Assembly (NCBI GenBank): GCA_011799875.1
Contig: CM022302.1
Coordinates: 199,002,086 to 199,066,085, forward strand
Source of the DNA: Thinopyrum elongatum
Lineage: Eukaryota > Streptophyta > Magnoliopsida > Poales > Poaceae
Direction: 5' to 3'
DNA length: 64,000 nt
The number at the start of each line of letters is the position of its first letter. The stretch's first letter is position 1. The notes below the pieces were generated by a model that saw only the letters and a list, made by a program, of their open reading frames with translations, searched no databases and was not told the origin of the DNA. Shown in pieces: positions 21,801 to 33,182 of this stretch. The position numbers were made by a program, and so were the translations under genes.

Positions 21801-22617
21801 GCACGGGGCGCGAGCGGGGTGCGGCGGCGTTCGGGACGGGGAAAGGGGAGGCGGGGGCCGGGGCCTCACCAGCGGCTGCAGGGGAGAGGGGGCAGCGAGG
21901 CTCGAGGTGGGCCGGTGATGGAGAGGCGAGGCAGCGGTGGCCGGCGGCGTTGGTGGCGGGCGATCCGGCGAGGGCGACGGGATCGGGGCGTTCGCCCGAT
22001 CCAGAACGAGAGAGGGGGGGGGGGGGAAGGGGATCGGGGGTGGGGGTGGGGATAGGGTTAGGGTTTAATTGCGGGAGGGGGGTTATGGGCGCGGCTGGTG
22101 GGCCGGCCTAGCGGCCTGCTGGGCCGTGGCCCAGGGGGGTGGGGGGTTCTGTTTTTATTTTTGCTTTTGTTTTATCTTTTCATTTTATTTATTCTTTTTA
22201 GTCTTTTGCAAAATTATGTGGCCTCAATTATAGTTTTGTAAAATAAGTAGCTTTGTCCAATAAATATAGTGCAATATTTAACACTGGTAGAAAATGGTTT
22301 GGAGACATGTGAATTTTCTTCGGATTTTAAACAAAAGAATAAGGGTTAAATAACTCTGTTCTGTGGTTGTTAGAGTCACATAATTTATTTAGTATATGCT
22401 GAATATAATTTTAGAATTGTCTCTGGATTATTTACCATTTAATGAACAATTTAGTTTCTGATTTGAATAACTTTTATTTTCCACTTTAGTTTTAATTTGA
22501 ATTTTGAGTTGGGGGTTGAAATGCAACATGATGCAAATGAGAATTTGGCACTGTTAATCATGCTGACTTGGCATTATCAAAATGGGATTACTGTGGCTAA
22601 CCACTGGGGGTGTTACA
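18822..22617 (-). repeat. Gypsy B 3' LTR (LTR1, 3796 bp)
   Basis: Runs TGTGACGCC to GGTGTTACA and pairs with the split LTR2. Relative to LTR2 it lacks about 310 bp near 21541, where LTR2 has 43552-43862. It carries a disturbed poly-G segment at 20528-20770. By eye there are roughly ten differences in the about 450 bp compared (19163-19610 with 41268-41715). The GC-rich part at 21540-22110 gives many chance ORFs. Confidence 0.9.
20528..20770. other. Poly-G run and garbled stretch within LTR1
   Basis: Starts with long G tracts broken only by single T residues, then about 200 bp that align poorly with the equivalent part of LTR2 (42645-42790). Short matching islands remain (ATCCAGCGGG, GACTAGTG, TAGGTCTCTACC). 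Both flanks match LTR2 well. This looks more like poor sequence quality after a homopolymer than biology. Confidence 0.6.
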
Positions 22618-22653
22618 AATCTCCTCCACTAAAAAGAATTCTCGTCCCGAGAA

Positions 22654-24651
22654 TTAAGAGGTAGAAGGGAAAAGTTCGGGGTATTCCGCACGAAGATTAT
22701 CCTCGCGTTCCCAAGTGGCTTCATCTTCAGTATGATTTGACCACTGCACTTTGAGGAACTTGGTAACCTTCTGACGGGTCTGACGTTCAGCTTCATCAAG
22801 AATGCGGATCGGATGTTCCTTATATGAAAGATCATCCTGCAATTCGAGCATTTCGTGATCCACAGCTCGGTGTGGAGATTCTTTGAAACATTTATGAAGT
22901 TGCGACACATGGAAGACGTCGTGAATATGAGAGAACTGCGGCGGCAACTCCAATTTATATGCTACCTGACCACGTCTTGCAACAATGCGGAAAGGACCAA
23001 TGTAGTGTGGAGCTAACTTGCCCTTGATTCCAAGACGGTGAGTGCCCTTCATAGGGGTGACACGTAGATAAGCTTGATCACCAGGTTGATAAGTCAAACC
23101 CCATCGTTTACGATCATAGTTGCTCTTCTGGCAGTCCTGAGCCGCCTTGAGATTTTCCCGGACAACACGAACTTGTTCTTCGGCATGTTGAATAATATCT
23201 GGACCCACGAGCGGTCGTTCCCCAGTTTCTGACCAATTCAGAGGGGTTCGACACTTACGTCCATATAGAACTTCGAAGGGGGCCATTTTCAAGCTGGCTT
23301 GATAGCTGTTGTTGTAAGAGAATTCGGCATACGGGAGAGATTCCTCCCACTTCTTGCCGAAATAAATAACACAAGCTCGCAGCATGTCTTCAAGCACTTG
23401 ATTGACTCGCTCAACTTGGCCTTGGGATTGGGGATGATAAGCTGAACTCCAGGTAATATGAGTTCCCATAGCTTCTTGGAAACTTTCCCAGAATTTGGAA
23501 GTGAAAAGGCCGCCACGGTCCGAACTGATCTCCTTCGGAATACCGTGGAGTGATACAATTCTGGAGATATACAACTCTGCTAACTGGCTAGCAGTGATAG
23601 TTTCCTTGATGGGCAAAAAGTGTGCAACTTTAGAAAGTTGGTCAACGACGACAAGAATAGCATCGTGACCCTTCTGTGACCTGGGAAGTCCTGTAATGAA
23701 ATCCATCTGAACCTTATCCCATTTCCATAGTGGAATGGGAAGTGGTTGCAGAATTCCAGCAGGCTTTTGATGTTCTGCTTTAACGCGACGACACACATCA
23801 CATTCAGCAACATAATGAGCAATGTCCTGCTTCATTCTAGACCACCAGTACCTTTGACGGAGATCACGATACATCTTGGTGCTACCCGGATGAATAGACA
23901 GCGGGGTATCATGTGCCTCCTTCATGACCTTGTCGGTCATAAGCTCGAAGCGAGGTACGACGATGCGGTCTCTGAAATACAAGGTTCCATCTTCAGACAG
24001 CGAGAAATCCCTGTACTTTTCAAGGTGAAGATTTGTCTTCATCAGATCAACTTCAGCATCTTTATCTTGCACATTCTTAACAGCTTTCTCGAGATCTGGT
24101 TGTATCACAAGGTTATTTAGAGAGCCCTGTGGAACAATACGCAGATTCAGCTTGCACAGTTCTTCAAAAAGACGAGGTTGAGCTCGCCTAACCATGAGGT
24201 TGTCGCAATAGGACTTGCGGCTTAAGGCATCAGCCATCACGTTAGCCTTGCCAGGGGTATAGGACATACCCAAATCATAGTCCGCAATGGCCTCCATCCA
24301 TCTTTGCTGACGGAGGTTTAGAGATGGCTGAGTGAACAAGTACTTCAGACTTTTATGATCCGTGTAGATCTCGCAATGATTACCGAGGAGGTAATGTCGC
24401 CACAACTGCAGTGCATAGATGACAACATCTAGTTCTAGATCATGTACCGGATAATTCTCTTCATGTGGGCGCAACTGACGAGAGCCATAAGCAATCACTT
24501 TACGCTCTTGCATTAGGACACAACCTAATCCTTCACGGGATGCGTCACAATAAATCACAAAGTCTTTACGGGTATCTGGAGGAGATAGTACTGGGGCAGA
24601 TGTTAGCTTGTCTTGAGTGTTTGAAAACTTTCCTGACATTTGTCTGTCCAT
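22654..24651 (-). pseudogene. Gypsy B RNase H, integrase and chromodomain
   Basis: An open 665-codon stretch with RNase H (FVIYCDASREGLGCVLMQ, YTDHKSLKYLF, ADALSRK), the integrase zinc site (HPGSTKMYRDL, ECDVCRRVKAEH) and the integrase core (MDFITGLPRSQKGHDAI, SSDRGGLFTSKFW, QGQVERVNQVLEDML), giving the D, D, E triad. The C-terminus has PFEVLYGRKCRTPLNW and a chromodomain (HPIRILDEAERQ, VQWSNHTEDEATWE). It is out of frame with the upstream RT. A one-base deletion near 24612, after QTL, explains the shift, so this is the downstream part of one polyprotein and not a separate gene. Confidence 0.92.
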
Positions 24652-26984
24652 TCAAACTTAACGCCCTTGTGAAGCAGATCAGTCAAAGGCTTAGCAATCT
24701 TTGAGAAATTCTCGACAAAACGACGGCAATAGCTTGCAAGGCCAAGAAAACTTCTCACTTGCTTGACGTTCTTCGGAGGAGTCCAGTCAAGAATAGCCCG
24801 AACTCGTTCTGGGTTAACAGCAATTCCATCCTTGGAAATTACATGACCAAGGTAGGTTACTTCAGAAAGCCAGAATTCACATTTGGAGTACTTGGCATAC
24901 AACTGGTGTTCTCGGAGCCTTTCCAGTACAAGACGGAGGTGTTCGGCATGTTCTTCCTCATTCTTCGAATATACCAGAATATCATCTAGATAAACCACGA
25001 TGAACTTGTCGAGGTAATCCATGAATATATAATTCATCAGGCGGGAGAACGTAGCTGGAGCGTTTGTTAGGCCAAATGACATTACAGTGTACTCATAAGA
25101 GCCATAGCGAGTAACAAATGCAGTCTTCGGAATATCCTCTTCACAAACACGGATCTGATGATAACCCAACCTCAAATCAAGTTTAGAGAATACCGATGAT
25201 CCAGCAAGTTGATCATACAAATCATTGATCCGAGGAAGCGGATATTTGTTCTGGATTGTGGCTTGGTTAATGGGCCGATAATCCTGAACCAATCGGTTAG
25301 TTCCATCCTTCTTCTTAACGAAGAGTGAAGGTGCTCCCCAAGCAGAGGAACTGGGATGGATGAAACCTTTCTTAAGTAACGTGTCGATTTCCTCCTTAAG
25401 TTCAAGAAGGTGGTGCGGAGGCATTTTATAAGGACGCTCCGCAACAGGGGTAGTGCCAGGCTTCAAGTCGATGACAAACTCGACAGCTCTAGCAGGGGGT
25501 ATTCCTGGAAGTTCTTCTGGAAAGACGTCTTGAAAATCACGAACAACTGGAACGTTCTCGATGCCTTCAAGAGGTGAAGCATTCAATGCATTCAGAACAT
25601 ATATCTGGCTCTCAGCATCTTGAGCTATTCGGGCTGAGTATCTGACTGTCTGGCCCGAAGAATGGGTAAGTTGGACTTTCTTAGCGGCACAGTCAATCAA
25701 AGCATTATGGGCGGTCAACCAGTCCATACCGAGAATGATGTCTATGTCGGAAGGTCCAAGAGCAATAAGGGAAGCAGAGAACATCAACCCTTCAATTCTG
25801 ATCTGATTGTTGTGACTTACCATTTTGGTTTGCCACCGGGAACAGGGAGTGATGATTTCTAAAGGAGTGGGTAATGAGCTCATAGCTAACCCATGCAATT
25901 GTGCAAATTGCTGGGACACAAAGGAATGTGATGCACCTGAATCAAAAAGAACAGAAGCTGGCACTGAATTCACAGAGAGTGTTCCCAGGACGATAGTCGG
26001 TTCCTTCTGAGCCTTTTCAGCATTGACGTGATTGGCATGGCCAAGTACAACAGTAGATGGTATGACATTACGGTTTCTGAGTCGGCGGTTCCGACAATTC
26101 TTCTTACGACCATTAGGAGGACGTGGTGCAACTTGAGGGGAAGCCATAGCATCAGGCGGTCCATCATGAACCGTAAGCTGTCTCGGCGGTGAAGGCAGAC
26201 GAGGAGCGACATATGACGGCGTTGGTGTTGGAGCAGGTCGGTGGTAAACATTGTGGGGAATCCAGACTCGACGCTTCTGAACATGCTGACCCGAGGATGA
26301 GCCAGCTTCATGAGTGCGCTTGAGTGACTCTTGGTACTCAGTCAGAGCTGTTTCAACTTGGAAAGATTTGCTGACAAGCGTTGCGAAATCTGTGAAATCA
26401 TGGACAACAAGTGCAAGTTTTATATTAGTACGTAGTCCTTCACGGAATTTCTCCTGCTTGCGAGTGTCAGTGTCGACGTCATCTTCAGCATAGCGGGACA
26501 GTTCAAGGAATTTCCTCTGATATTCATCCACAGTCATTTTGCCCTGAGAGAGTTTGCGAAACTCCTATTTCTTCTGGTCCATCAGACCTTGAGGAATGTA
26601 CCGTGCACGAAAAGCTGACTGAAATTCCTGCCAAGGGGTTACAGTCTCTGCAGGCATCATACCCTTGTGGCTTTCCCACCATTGAGCAGCGGGACCCTTT
26701 AAGTGGAATGTCGCAAAGGTGACGTAACTGTCAGGGGCAACATTGGCTGACTCCATCTCAAACAGGATGTCACGAAGCCAATCATCAGCATCCATAGGAT
26801 TAGTGGAGTTGCGGAAAACGGACGGGTTGAGGCGCACAAATTCTGGCAGCGAGATCGGTCCAGGCTCCTGACGAGCCTCGTTACGTTCCAAACGTCTTAC
26901 CAGACTCTCGTTGAGCTGACGGTTCAATTCAAACTGCTGCATCATTGCGGCAATATAGGGTGGAGGTGGAGGATCGTCAGCCAT
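24603..26984 (-). pseudogene. Gypsy B gag, protease and reverse transcriptase
   Basis: Gag starts at 26984 (MADDPPPPPYIAAMMQQF) with a retrotransposon gag domain (VTFATFHLKGPAAQWWES). An in-frame TAG at 26562-26564 separates it from the rest, which is in the same frame. No intact CCHC zinc knuckle is visible between about 26300 and 26050. The protease motif is [15 protein letters not shown] shows the [20 protein letters not shown] block, [23 protein letters not shown] and the catalytic YLDDILVYS. The frame ends at a one-base deletion near 24612. Confidence 0.92.
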
Positions 26985-27583
26985 CCTGCCAAATCAACAG
27001 GGGCAGTTTAGCAAGAAAAACTGCAGGTGTATGGAATGATTCATGAAGTAACACGCACAACAGAAGGAAGTGCAATAGATACTTCATCATATTCGCACCA
27101 GACATTCAAAGCCACACATAGCCTTGGTTAGTATCCGGCATTACGACAGTTGAAAGGGGAGGGCTAGACATCTAGGCGGCGCGCAGGCACGCGATAGGGA
27201 AGTACACAACAAGACATAGCCAAGGCTACGTCAACATCGGAGAAAACTGTTGGAGCGAGGAATCTGCAAGTGACAACACAGGGTGCCCTCGATAAAAGGA
27301 TCCTGCAAGCAGAACCTGGCCCGCAATCTTGAAGGAAGGGGGAAATTTTCAGAACACCGGGTGGATGTGACCACGAGAACCGAATGTTGGAGTTAGTAAA
27401 ATTTTAACCCGAATAGATGAGAGATCAGAGTCCCAGAGTATAGATGAGGAATAAAAGATACTAATACCACCCAATTGGCGACGTGGGCCCGTAAGCCACA
27501 CAGCCAAGTTAGTAAAATAGTTTTCGGTTACTAGACTCAACTTCGGCCAAGGAGTTGGAAAGGGGGGTTCCTACAGTCAGTCG
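26985..27583 (-). other. Gypsy B leader between primer site and gag
   Basis: Roughly 600 bp without a convincing coding frame. It lies between the tRNA-Met primer site and the gag start, as expected for an untranslated leader that may hold the packaging signal. Confidence 0.6.
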
Positions 27584-27595
27584 GCTCTGATACCA
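27584..27595 (-). other. Primer binding site of gypsy B (initiator tRNA-Met)
   Basis: On the minus strand TGGTATCAGAGC begins 3 bases after the 5' LTR end. This is the standard plant primer site complementary to the 3' end of initiator tRNA-Met. Confidence 0.92.
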
Positions 27596-27598
27596 ACT

Positions 27599-27934
27599 TG
27601 TGACGCCCCCGGCTCAATCGTGCACTAATCATACACGCAAATGCACACGATCAAGCCTAAGGACTCACGGGAAGATATCACAACACAACTCTAAAACATA
27701 AATAAAGTCATACAAGCTTTATATTACAAGCCAGGGGCCTCGAGGGCTCGAATACATAAGCTGGCGTACAAGCGTCAGCGGAAGCATCAGATATCTGAGT
27801 ACAGATATGAAACAGAAACAGAAAGGCCTTTAGAAAGGCGGGGCAAAATAAAACACTATGATCGAAAGGCGTAGGCCTCCTGCCTGGGACCTTCCGATCC
27901 TACTCCTGGTCGTTAGTCAACTCGTAGTAGTAAC
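27599..27934 (-). repeat. Gypsy B 5' LTR (LTR2), left piece
   Basis: Matches the start of LTR1 (TGTGACGCCCCCGGCTCAAT) up to AGTAGTAAC, where element C is inserted. It resumes at 41268. Confidence 0.93.
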
Positions 27935-28530
27935 TGTCGTGGTTCTAAGTCTAACCGTAGAATAGGGGGTAGGTATGAGGAGGCAAGATCCTAGCTACGA
28001 TGAGGTTGTGCACGCAAGATTTACGAGTTCAGGCCCTTCTCGGAGGAAGTAATAGCCCTACGTCTCGGTGCCCGGAGGCTCGGTCGATTGGATTATGCGT
28101 GAAGTTACAGGGGGTGCGAACCCTTGTGCCTGAGGAGGGGGGTGGCTTATATAGAGTGCGCCAGGACCCCAACCGTCCCACGTTACAAGGGGTTCAATGT
28201 CTATAAAGACAGGACGTTACTGATAACGCCAGCAATAAAGGCAAATAAATGATCATTAAGACTACGGAGTGAACGCCTGACCCTTGCCATCCTGAGTGAC
28301 CTTAGATCTTCTGTCTTCCGAGTGGTTTCTGTTGTGGTCGAGTGAGTACACCCCGGTCGAATGGAATTGGGTTATCCGAGTGAACTGTTGGTCGGGTGGG
28401 TTGCACCCTGTGGCGATTTCAGTCGGTAGATGGTGCTATCCTTTGAATGTCCTTGGCCTTAGAGCAGTGTCCTCGGGTAAGGGTGTCTAGGTCAGGCCTA
28501 TTACCCTACCCTAGGTACATGTCTTCGTCA
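27935..28530 (-). repeat. Gypsy C 3' LTR (596 bp)
   Basis: Plus strand runs TGTCGTGGTTCTAAG to ATGTCTTCGTCA. On the minus strand a TATA-like CTATATAAG lies near 28149-28157. It pairs with the 40672-41267 LTR. Confidence 0.94.
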
Positions 28531-28545
28531 TTAGCCCCCGAATGG
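28531..28545 (-). other. Polypurine tract of gypsy C
   Basis: Minus strand ATTCGGGGGCTAA directly precedes the 3' LTR and would prime plus-strand DNA synthesis. Similar motifs recur inside the element's tandem array. Confidence 0.75.
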
Positions 28546-28945
28546 ATCTAGGTCCGAGTGGAGAAGGGGTTGAAGATGGTTCCGACCCGATTTATATGCT
28601 TCAGAGGCATCCTAACCGGGCCGGTGATCTTTGTAAAAACTTCAACTTCATTTTCAGTCGCCTGGGTCCATTCAGAGGTCGTCGTGTGATTTTTGCTGAT
28701 AAGCTCTGAGTGTTGGTATGGTATAAGATCCTCGGCGCGATTGGTCACGCTGCTGCTTTTCGGATCTCACGGGATTCAAAATTTGGAGAAGCGCGCGGGA
28801 CGGAGAGTACCGCAGTAGACGGAGCGGGTTAGGCAGGGACGCCTCGATTCTCGCGCCACCTTTTTCGCCACGTATCCAGCGCGCGACTGTTGCGGGATTT
28901 GACTGGATTGCCTGGGCCCACTAGTCAGCCCTCGGGAGCAGGCCC

Positions 28946-28952
28946 ATATAAG
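28946..28952 (+). promoter_or_regulatory. Putative TATA box of the antisense gene in gypsy C
   Basis: ATATAAG in the context CCCATATAAGG, about 120 bp upstream of the ATG at 29071 and on the opposite strand to gag-pol. The position suits a transcript starting near 28975-28985. This is inferred from sequence only. Confidence 0.5.
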
Positions 28953-29070
28953 GCGTCGGGGCCGATGAGCCCGGCACTGTGCTCCCCATCTCCTTCCTCT
29001 TCTCCTGTTTCACCGCCACATTCGCCGCCACCTTCGACGCCGCCGCCCCGCCCGAGCGCAGCCTGCCGCG

Positions 29071-32000
29071 ATGGGGAAGGAGAAGACGGCGGCCCTGGAG
29101 CGTGCGAAGAAAGCGACGGCGGCAGCGAAGGGCAAGAAGATGAGTTGGGGTGGCTCGTCGTCGAGATCCGGCCTGCCGCCCGGCTGGATCCAGGGCGATT
29201 GGATTCGCTCCACGATTCAGCAAGAGGATATGGAGGATCTGGTCGAGGGGGCCTTGATCGTCCATGGATCCTGGAGGCTGCCAGGTGATGAGACCGAGCC
29301 GCAGCTGCAGGAGGGTGAGTGCGTCCTCCTCGCGACCCACATCGACCGTGGTTTTTCTCTGCCCCCTCATCCTTTTTTCCGAGGTTTTCTGAACTTTTTC
29401 GGGGCTCAACTTCATCACTTTTCTCCGAACACCATCACATACCTTGCTGCGTTTGTCTCCATGTGTGAGAATTTCCTGGGTTGTCGACCGCATTGGGGTC
29501 TCTTCAAACACATCTTTACTTGCCGCTCACAGTCTATGAAAAAGGCCAATCCGAGTGATGAGAGGACGCACGTGATCCAGATGTGCGGAGGTCTAGGGAT
29601 CCAGATGAGAGGAAAAAGCACTTTTCCACCTATGACTCTTCCCGATTCGGTCAGAGGGTGGCGGTCGACCTGGTTTTATTGTAAGGACAAACCAACTCCT
29701 GGTCAGTCGACTGGCCTTCCCCCCTTTACCATGGGGCGAATTGAAAAGCCCTCTCCCTTGAAAGTGACTCCAGAAGAAAAGGCGGAGGTGAATATGTTGG
29801 TTGAACGCGTAATCCAACTTGTCCGCGATGGTGTGACCGGCATGGATTTGCTAGAGGTGTTTCTCACTCGCCGCATCCAGCCGCTCCAGGCCCGCGATCA
29901 TCCTATGTGGATGTATTCGGGCGCCGATGATTCTGCTCGGATCCACCCGGAGGAAGTTGCCGAGGAGACGGTGGCGCGGTGGCTGCAGAGCATTACCGGA
30001 AACAAAGACAACCCCAGGGGGTCCAGGAGAATTCCGCCACTCTACGCTGATAATGAACCAGACAAGGTCAGACCTTCGATGTCGAGTGAATTTTACTCTA
30101 ATTTGTAAACTGTCTTTGGAGCCGACTGATGCTTATTCGATTCTTTGCTTCGTAGATATATACTGAGATGTACTCGATGCCCAACGGGGAGCAGATCCAG
30201 GAAGGAGAAGAGAGCGGAGGTGACAGCGGCCACTGGAACTCCGATGGGGAGAGTGATGAAGAGCACAAAAACTCGAGCAGTGAGGAGGAGGTCGATTCTC
30301 CACCTCGCACGGAAAAGCGTTCCAAGCACAAGCACAACCCAGCAAGTATCCGGGGCAAGGTGGCAGCATCGACTGGACAGACTTCGAAGCGCACTCGGAC
30401 ATCTTCTCCGGTGCCGACTGAGAAGGCTCCGAAGCAGCTCAAGACCGCGCCGTCAAAGCCACGGAAGGCTTTGCCCAAGATCAAGGTTGACGTTCCCGTC
30501 GCCTCTGCGTAAGCGTTTCGTTTTCGCCCTTTGTTCGAAGAATCTTATATCAGTTGTCGACCCATTCACTTGCTTGACCGAGTGAACCTTGAGATTTGTA
30601 GTGCTGCTACCTCTGGGACTTCTGCTTACCAAGATGATGGTGACGAGGAGATGGAGGACGCGGTCACATCCAAAGCGGGTATGACCCCTGTTATCTCGTC
30701 TTTTCTTTGCTAGCCGATTCTACAGTCGACTGAACTCTTGTGGTCGATTCTTTTGCAGCTCCGCAAAATGTTATTGAACTTCAAGACGATGATGAAGATG
30801 AGCCACAGAAACTCGTGGGTAGGAGGAGCAGGACCTCAGTCAAGAAGGTACCAGCTAGCAAGACGCCTCAGTTGACGCCGGCGACGGAACCAGCTATCCA
30901 GCAATCCGGGGACTTCAACCGTGCCTCCGTTACTTTTGCGAATTCCTTGTCGAGTGTTCGTCCTTCATCGTCGACTGTGCCGGCCCTTGCTTCGCCTGTC
31001 CAACTTCATGCCTCAAGCTCTCAAGCTACTGCAACTGATACATCGACTGCACCTCCCACCGCCCCTCACGTCCCAGAAGACCAAGTGAGTGCTGCCAAGG
31101 AGGCTATACGCCAGGCTGGCGTTATGATGGAGCAGATGAAGGTGGTGCGCGAGGCCAGTCAAGCTGCCTATGATGCCAGTTCAGCACTTCAGGCCAATGT
31201 CCAGGTTAGCCTACTCCCGACTGAACTCCATCTTGACGCTTGTTCTGTTAGGATATGATATTTAGAAACTGTTGCCTTATCCGCAAGACGTCCGTGGATG
31301 AGCGTTTTGGAACCTTGATTGCACACCCATTGTCAGTCTGCACACCCAGTGGGTGTTTTAATTTCTGTTGAGTAGTTTTTCCACTTGAGTCGACTAGGTT
31401 GTGCTGATTGAATCTCTGAACCAGTGGGGGCACGCTGAGTGCACCCACTGGGTGTAGTCCCCGAGACCACCGTCGAATGTTTGATTCGGCGGGGGTCTTT
31501 TAACAGATCTTCTCCACTCGGTCTGGGTAGATCATGTCGAGTGGAACCTTTACCAGTGGGGGCACACTGAGTGCACCCACTGGGTGTAGTCCCCGAGACC
31601 GTAGTTGACTGCGGGCAGTCGGCTATGGTCTGAGTTTTTTTTTTGACTGGACGGACCAAGTCGATTGAAAAAGTCGAACCAGTGGGGGCACGCTGAGTGC
31701 ACCCATTGGGTGTAGTCCCTGAGACTATTGGCGAATGTTTGATTCGGCAGTAGTCTTTGTGTCTGCCGACTAACTATCTTCTGAACACAGAAATCTTGTG
31801 ATCTTGGAGCCCGGTTTGCCGATTTGGAGAAGAAGCAAATCCAGCTCAATCTTGACCTGGAGTTGGCTCGAAACAACTTGCAGAAGGCTAAGGATGACGC
31901 TGCTGGTAAGGAAACCTTGTCGACCGGTTCTCTTGCCATCTTCTCTCCTCCTTTTTCTGATTCGAATGTTATTCTTTCTAGAAACAATGAGACAAGCTTT

Positions 32001-32830
32001 GGAGAAGAAGGACCTTGACCTTGCGGTTGCGAAGAAAACCGCCAAAGACAAAATGGCGCTTGCCGACCAAAAGATGGCCTCAGTCGGACAGCTGGAGGGA
32101 GAGAATGCCAAGCTGAAGGCTGCTCTTGACGAAGCCAACAAAGAAGTGACTCGTCTGAAGAAGGACAAGCGGACCCTGACCGACAAAGTAGAAGACATCA
32201 CCCGCAGGAGGGACGAGCTGGAGAACTACCTGGGAGGACTCACCAAAAAATTATTCCTCATGCTTGAAGGTACTTTTCTCTGTGCGATTGGTTTGCTTTC
32301 GTCGACTCATCATACCGCTGTCGACTCATTATTTCTCTGCGAGTGCAGAATTCTGTCAAGACTTCGAGGAAGAAACTGGGCGAGTCGAGACGAACTTGGA
32401 CCCCATCAACTCCCCTGTCAAAGATGAAGCAGCCATGAATGTGCTCCGACTGGAGTCTCGCCTTGCCAGTGCCTTGGAATATCTTGCTCGACTCAAGGTT
32501 GCAGTTTCGCGGATCGACACAGCGCTCTGGCCAGGGGACACGCTCCGAAACGATCTCGAGTCTCTGATGACTCGACTTAACGAGATTCCTGGTCGAGTGC
32601 AGGAGTGGAAGAAGTCCGCTACTCGATGCGGTGCTGACGTAGCTTTGTCCCTGGTTCGCGTCCACTGCAAGGAAGCCAGAGAAGAGAAGCTAGCGGCAAT
32701 CAAGGTCGCCAACACCAAGAAACTCGACTTCCAGTCTTTCATGGAGACCTTCATTGCTGCTGCTACTCGAATCGCAGATGGAATCGACCTGGACGAGTTT
32801 GACGAGCCTGCCAGCCCTTCTGTGGAGTGA
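29071..32830 (+). CDS. Antisense accessory gene of gypsy C (plant gypsy-type 'Transposase_28' domain plus coiled coil)
   Basis: Seven coding exons by eye: 29071-30066, 30156-30508, 30602-30678, 30759-31204, 31791-31905, 31982-32269, 32349-32830. All have GT/AG borders with matching phases, totalling 2757 nt and 918 residues with no internal stop. Exon 1 contains the conserved domain often labelled putative gypsy-type transposon (ECVLLATHIDRGFSLPPHPF, GVTGMDLLEVFLTRRIQPLQ). Exons 2-4 are acidic, Ser-rich and lysine-rich (SSEEEVDS, KRSKHKHN). Exons 5-7 are rich in Lys, Glu and Leu with heptad-like spacing, a probable coiled coil. The function is unknown. Such extra ORFs are known in Tat-lineage elements. 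The start has a good context (GCGATGG). The open frame contrasts with the broken gag-pol on the other strand. Confidence 0.82.
31330..31760 (+). repeat. About 130-bp repeat, three copies, inside intron 4 of the antisense gene
   Basis: CAGTGGGGGCAC followed by GTGCACCCACTGGGTGTAGTC recurs near 31423, 31552 and 31679, followed by GAATGTTTGATTCGGC in at least two copies. It lies within the intron 31205-31790. Each copy has TAGTCCCCGAGAC, which on the gag-pol strand resembles the polypurine tract. Confidence 0.75.
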
Positions 32831-32832
32831 AT

Positions 32833-33050
32833 GAAACTTTTATGATCTGGTTCAATTTGCCTCGGTATGCCGAGTGATTCTGTAACCGTAAAACTCCTTC
32901 GGGCCTGATGCCCGATTACTTTGAGCTCCTTCGCCTGAACTTTTATGATCTGGTTCAATTTGCCTCGGTATGCCGAGTGATTTTGTAACCGTAAAACTCC
33001 TTCGGGCCTGTTGCTCGAGAACTTTTAAGCTCCTTCGTCCGAACTTAGTT
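32833..33050 (+). repeat. Direct duplication of about 103 bp after the antisense gene
   Basis: AACTTTTATGATCTGGTTCA and the following TGCCTCGGTATGCCGAGTGA block occur at about 32833 and again at about 32938 with few changes. They lie just after the stop codon at 32828-32830, so they are probably in the 3' UTR. Confidence 0.75.
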
Positions 33051-33182
33051 TGCCCTTAAATATGCTTGTTTTTATTTCTGAGTGGAACTTGTAACTTCAC
33101 TCAGAACAGACGCAGTTCTGAGGAGAGGATCGCGGACGACCTGCACCTCGTCGTCCTTGAAGATCAGGATGGAGCATGTTTT

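Noticed and set aside
21532..22111. Several Arg/Ala/Pro-rich ORFs in LTR1
   Set aside because: Overlapping frames on both strands in very GC-rich LTR sequence, where stops are rare by chance. No domain or conserved start.
27584..27595. tRNA gene fragment (TGGTATCAGAGC)
   Set aside because: Only the primer binding site sequence is present. No cloverleaf surrounds it.
30098..30484. Minus-strand ORFs overlapping exon 2 of the antisense gene
   Set aside because: Shadow frames of the + strand coding exon. Gag-pol of the element does not extend here.
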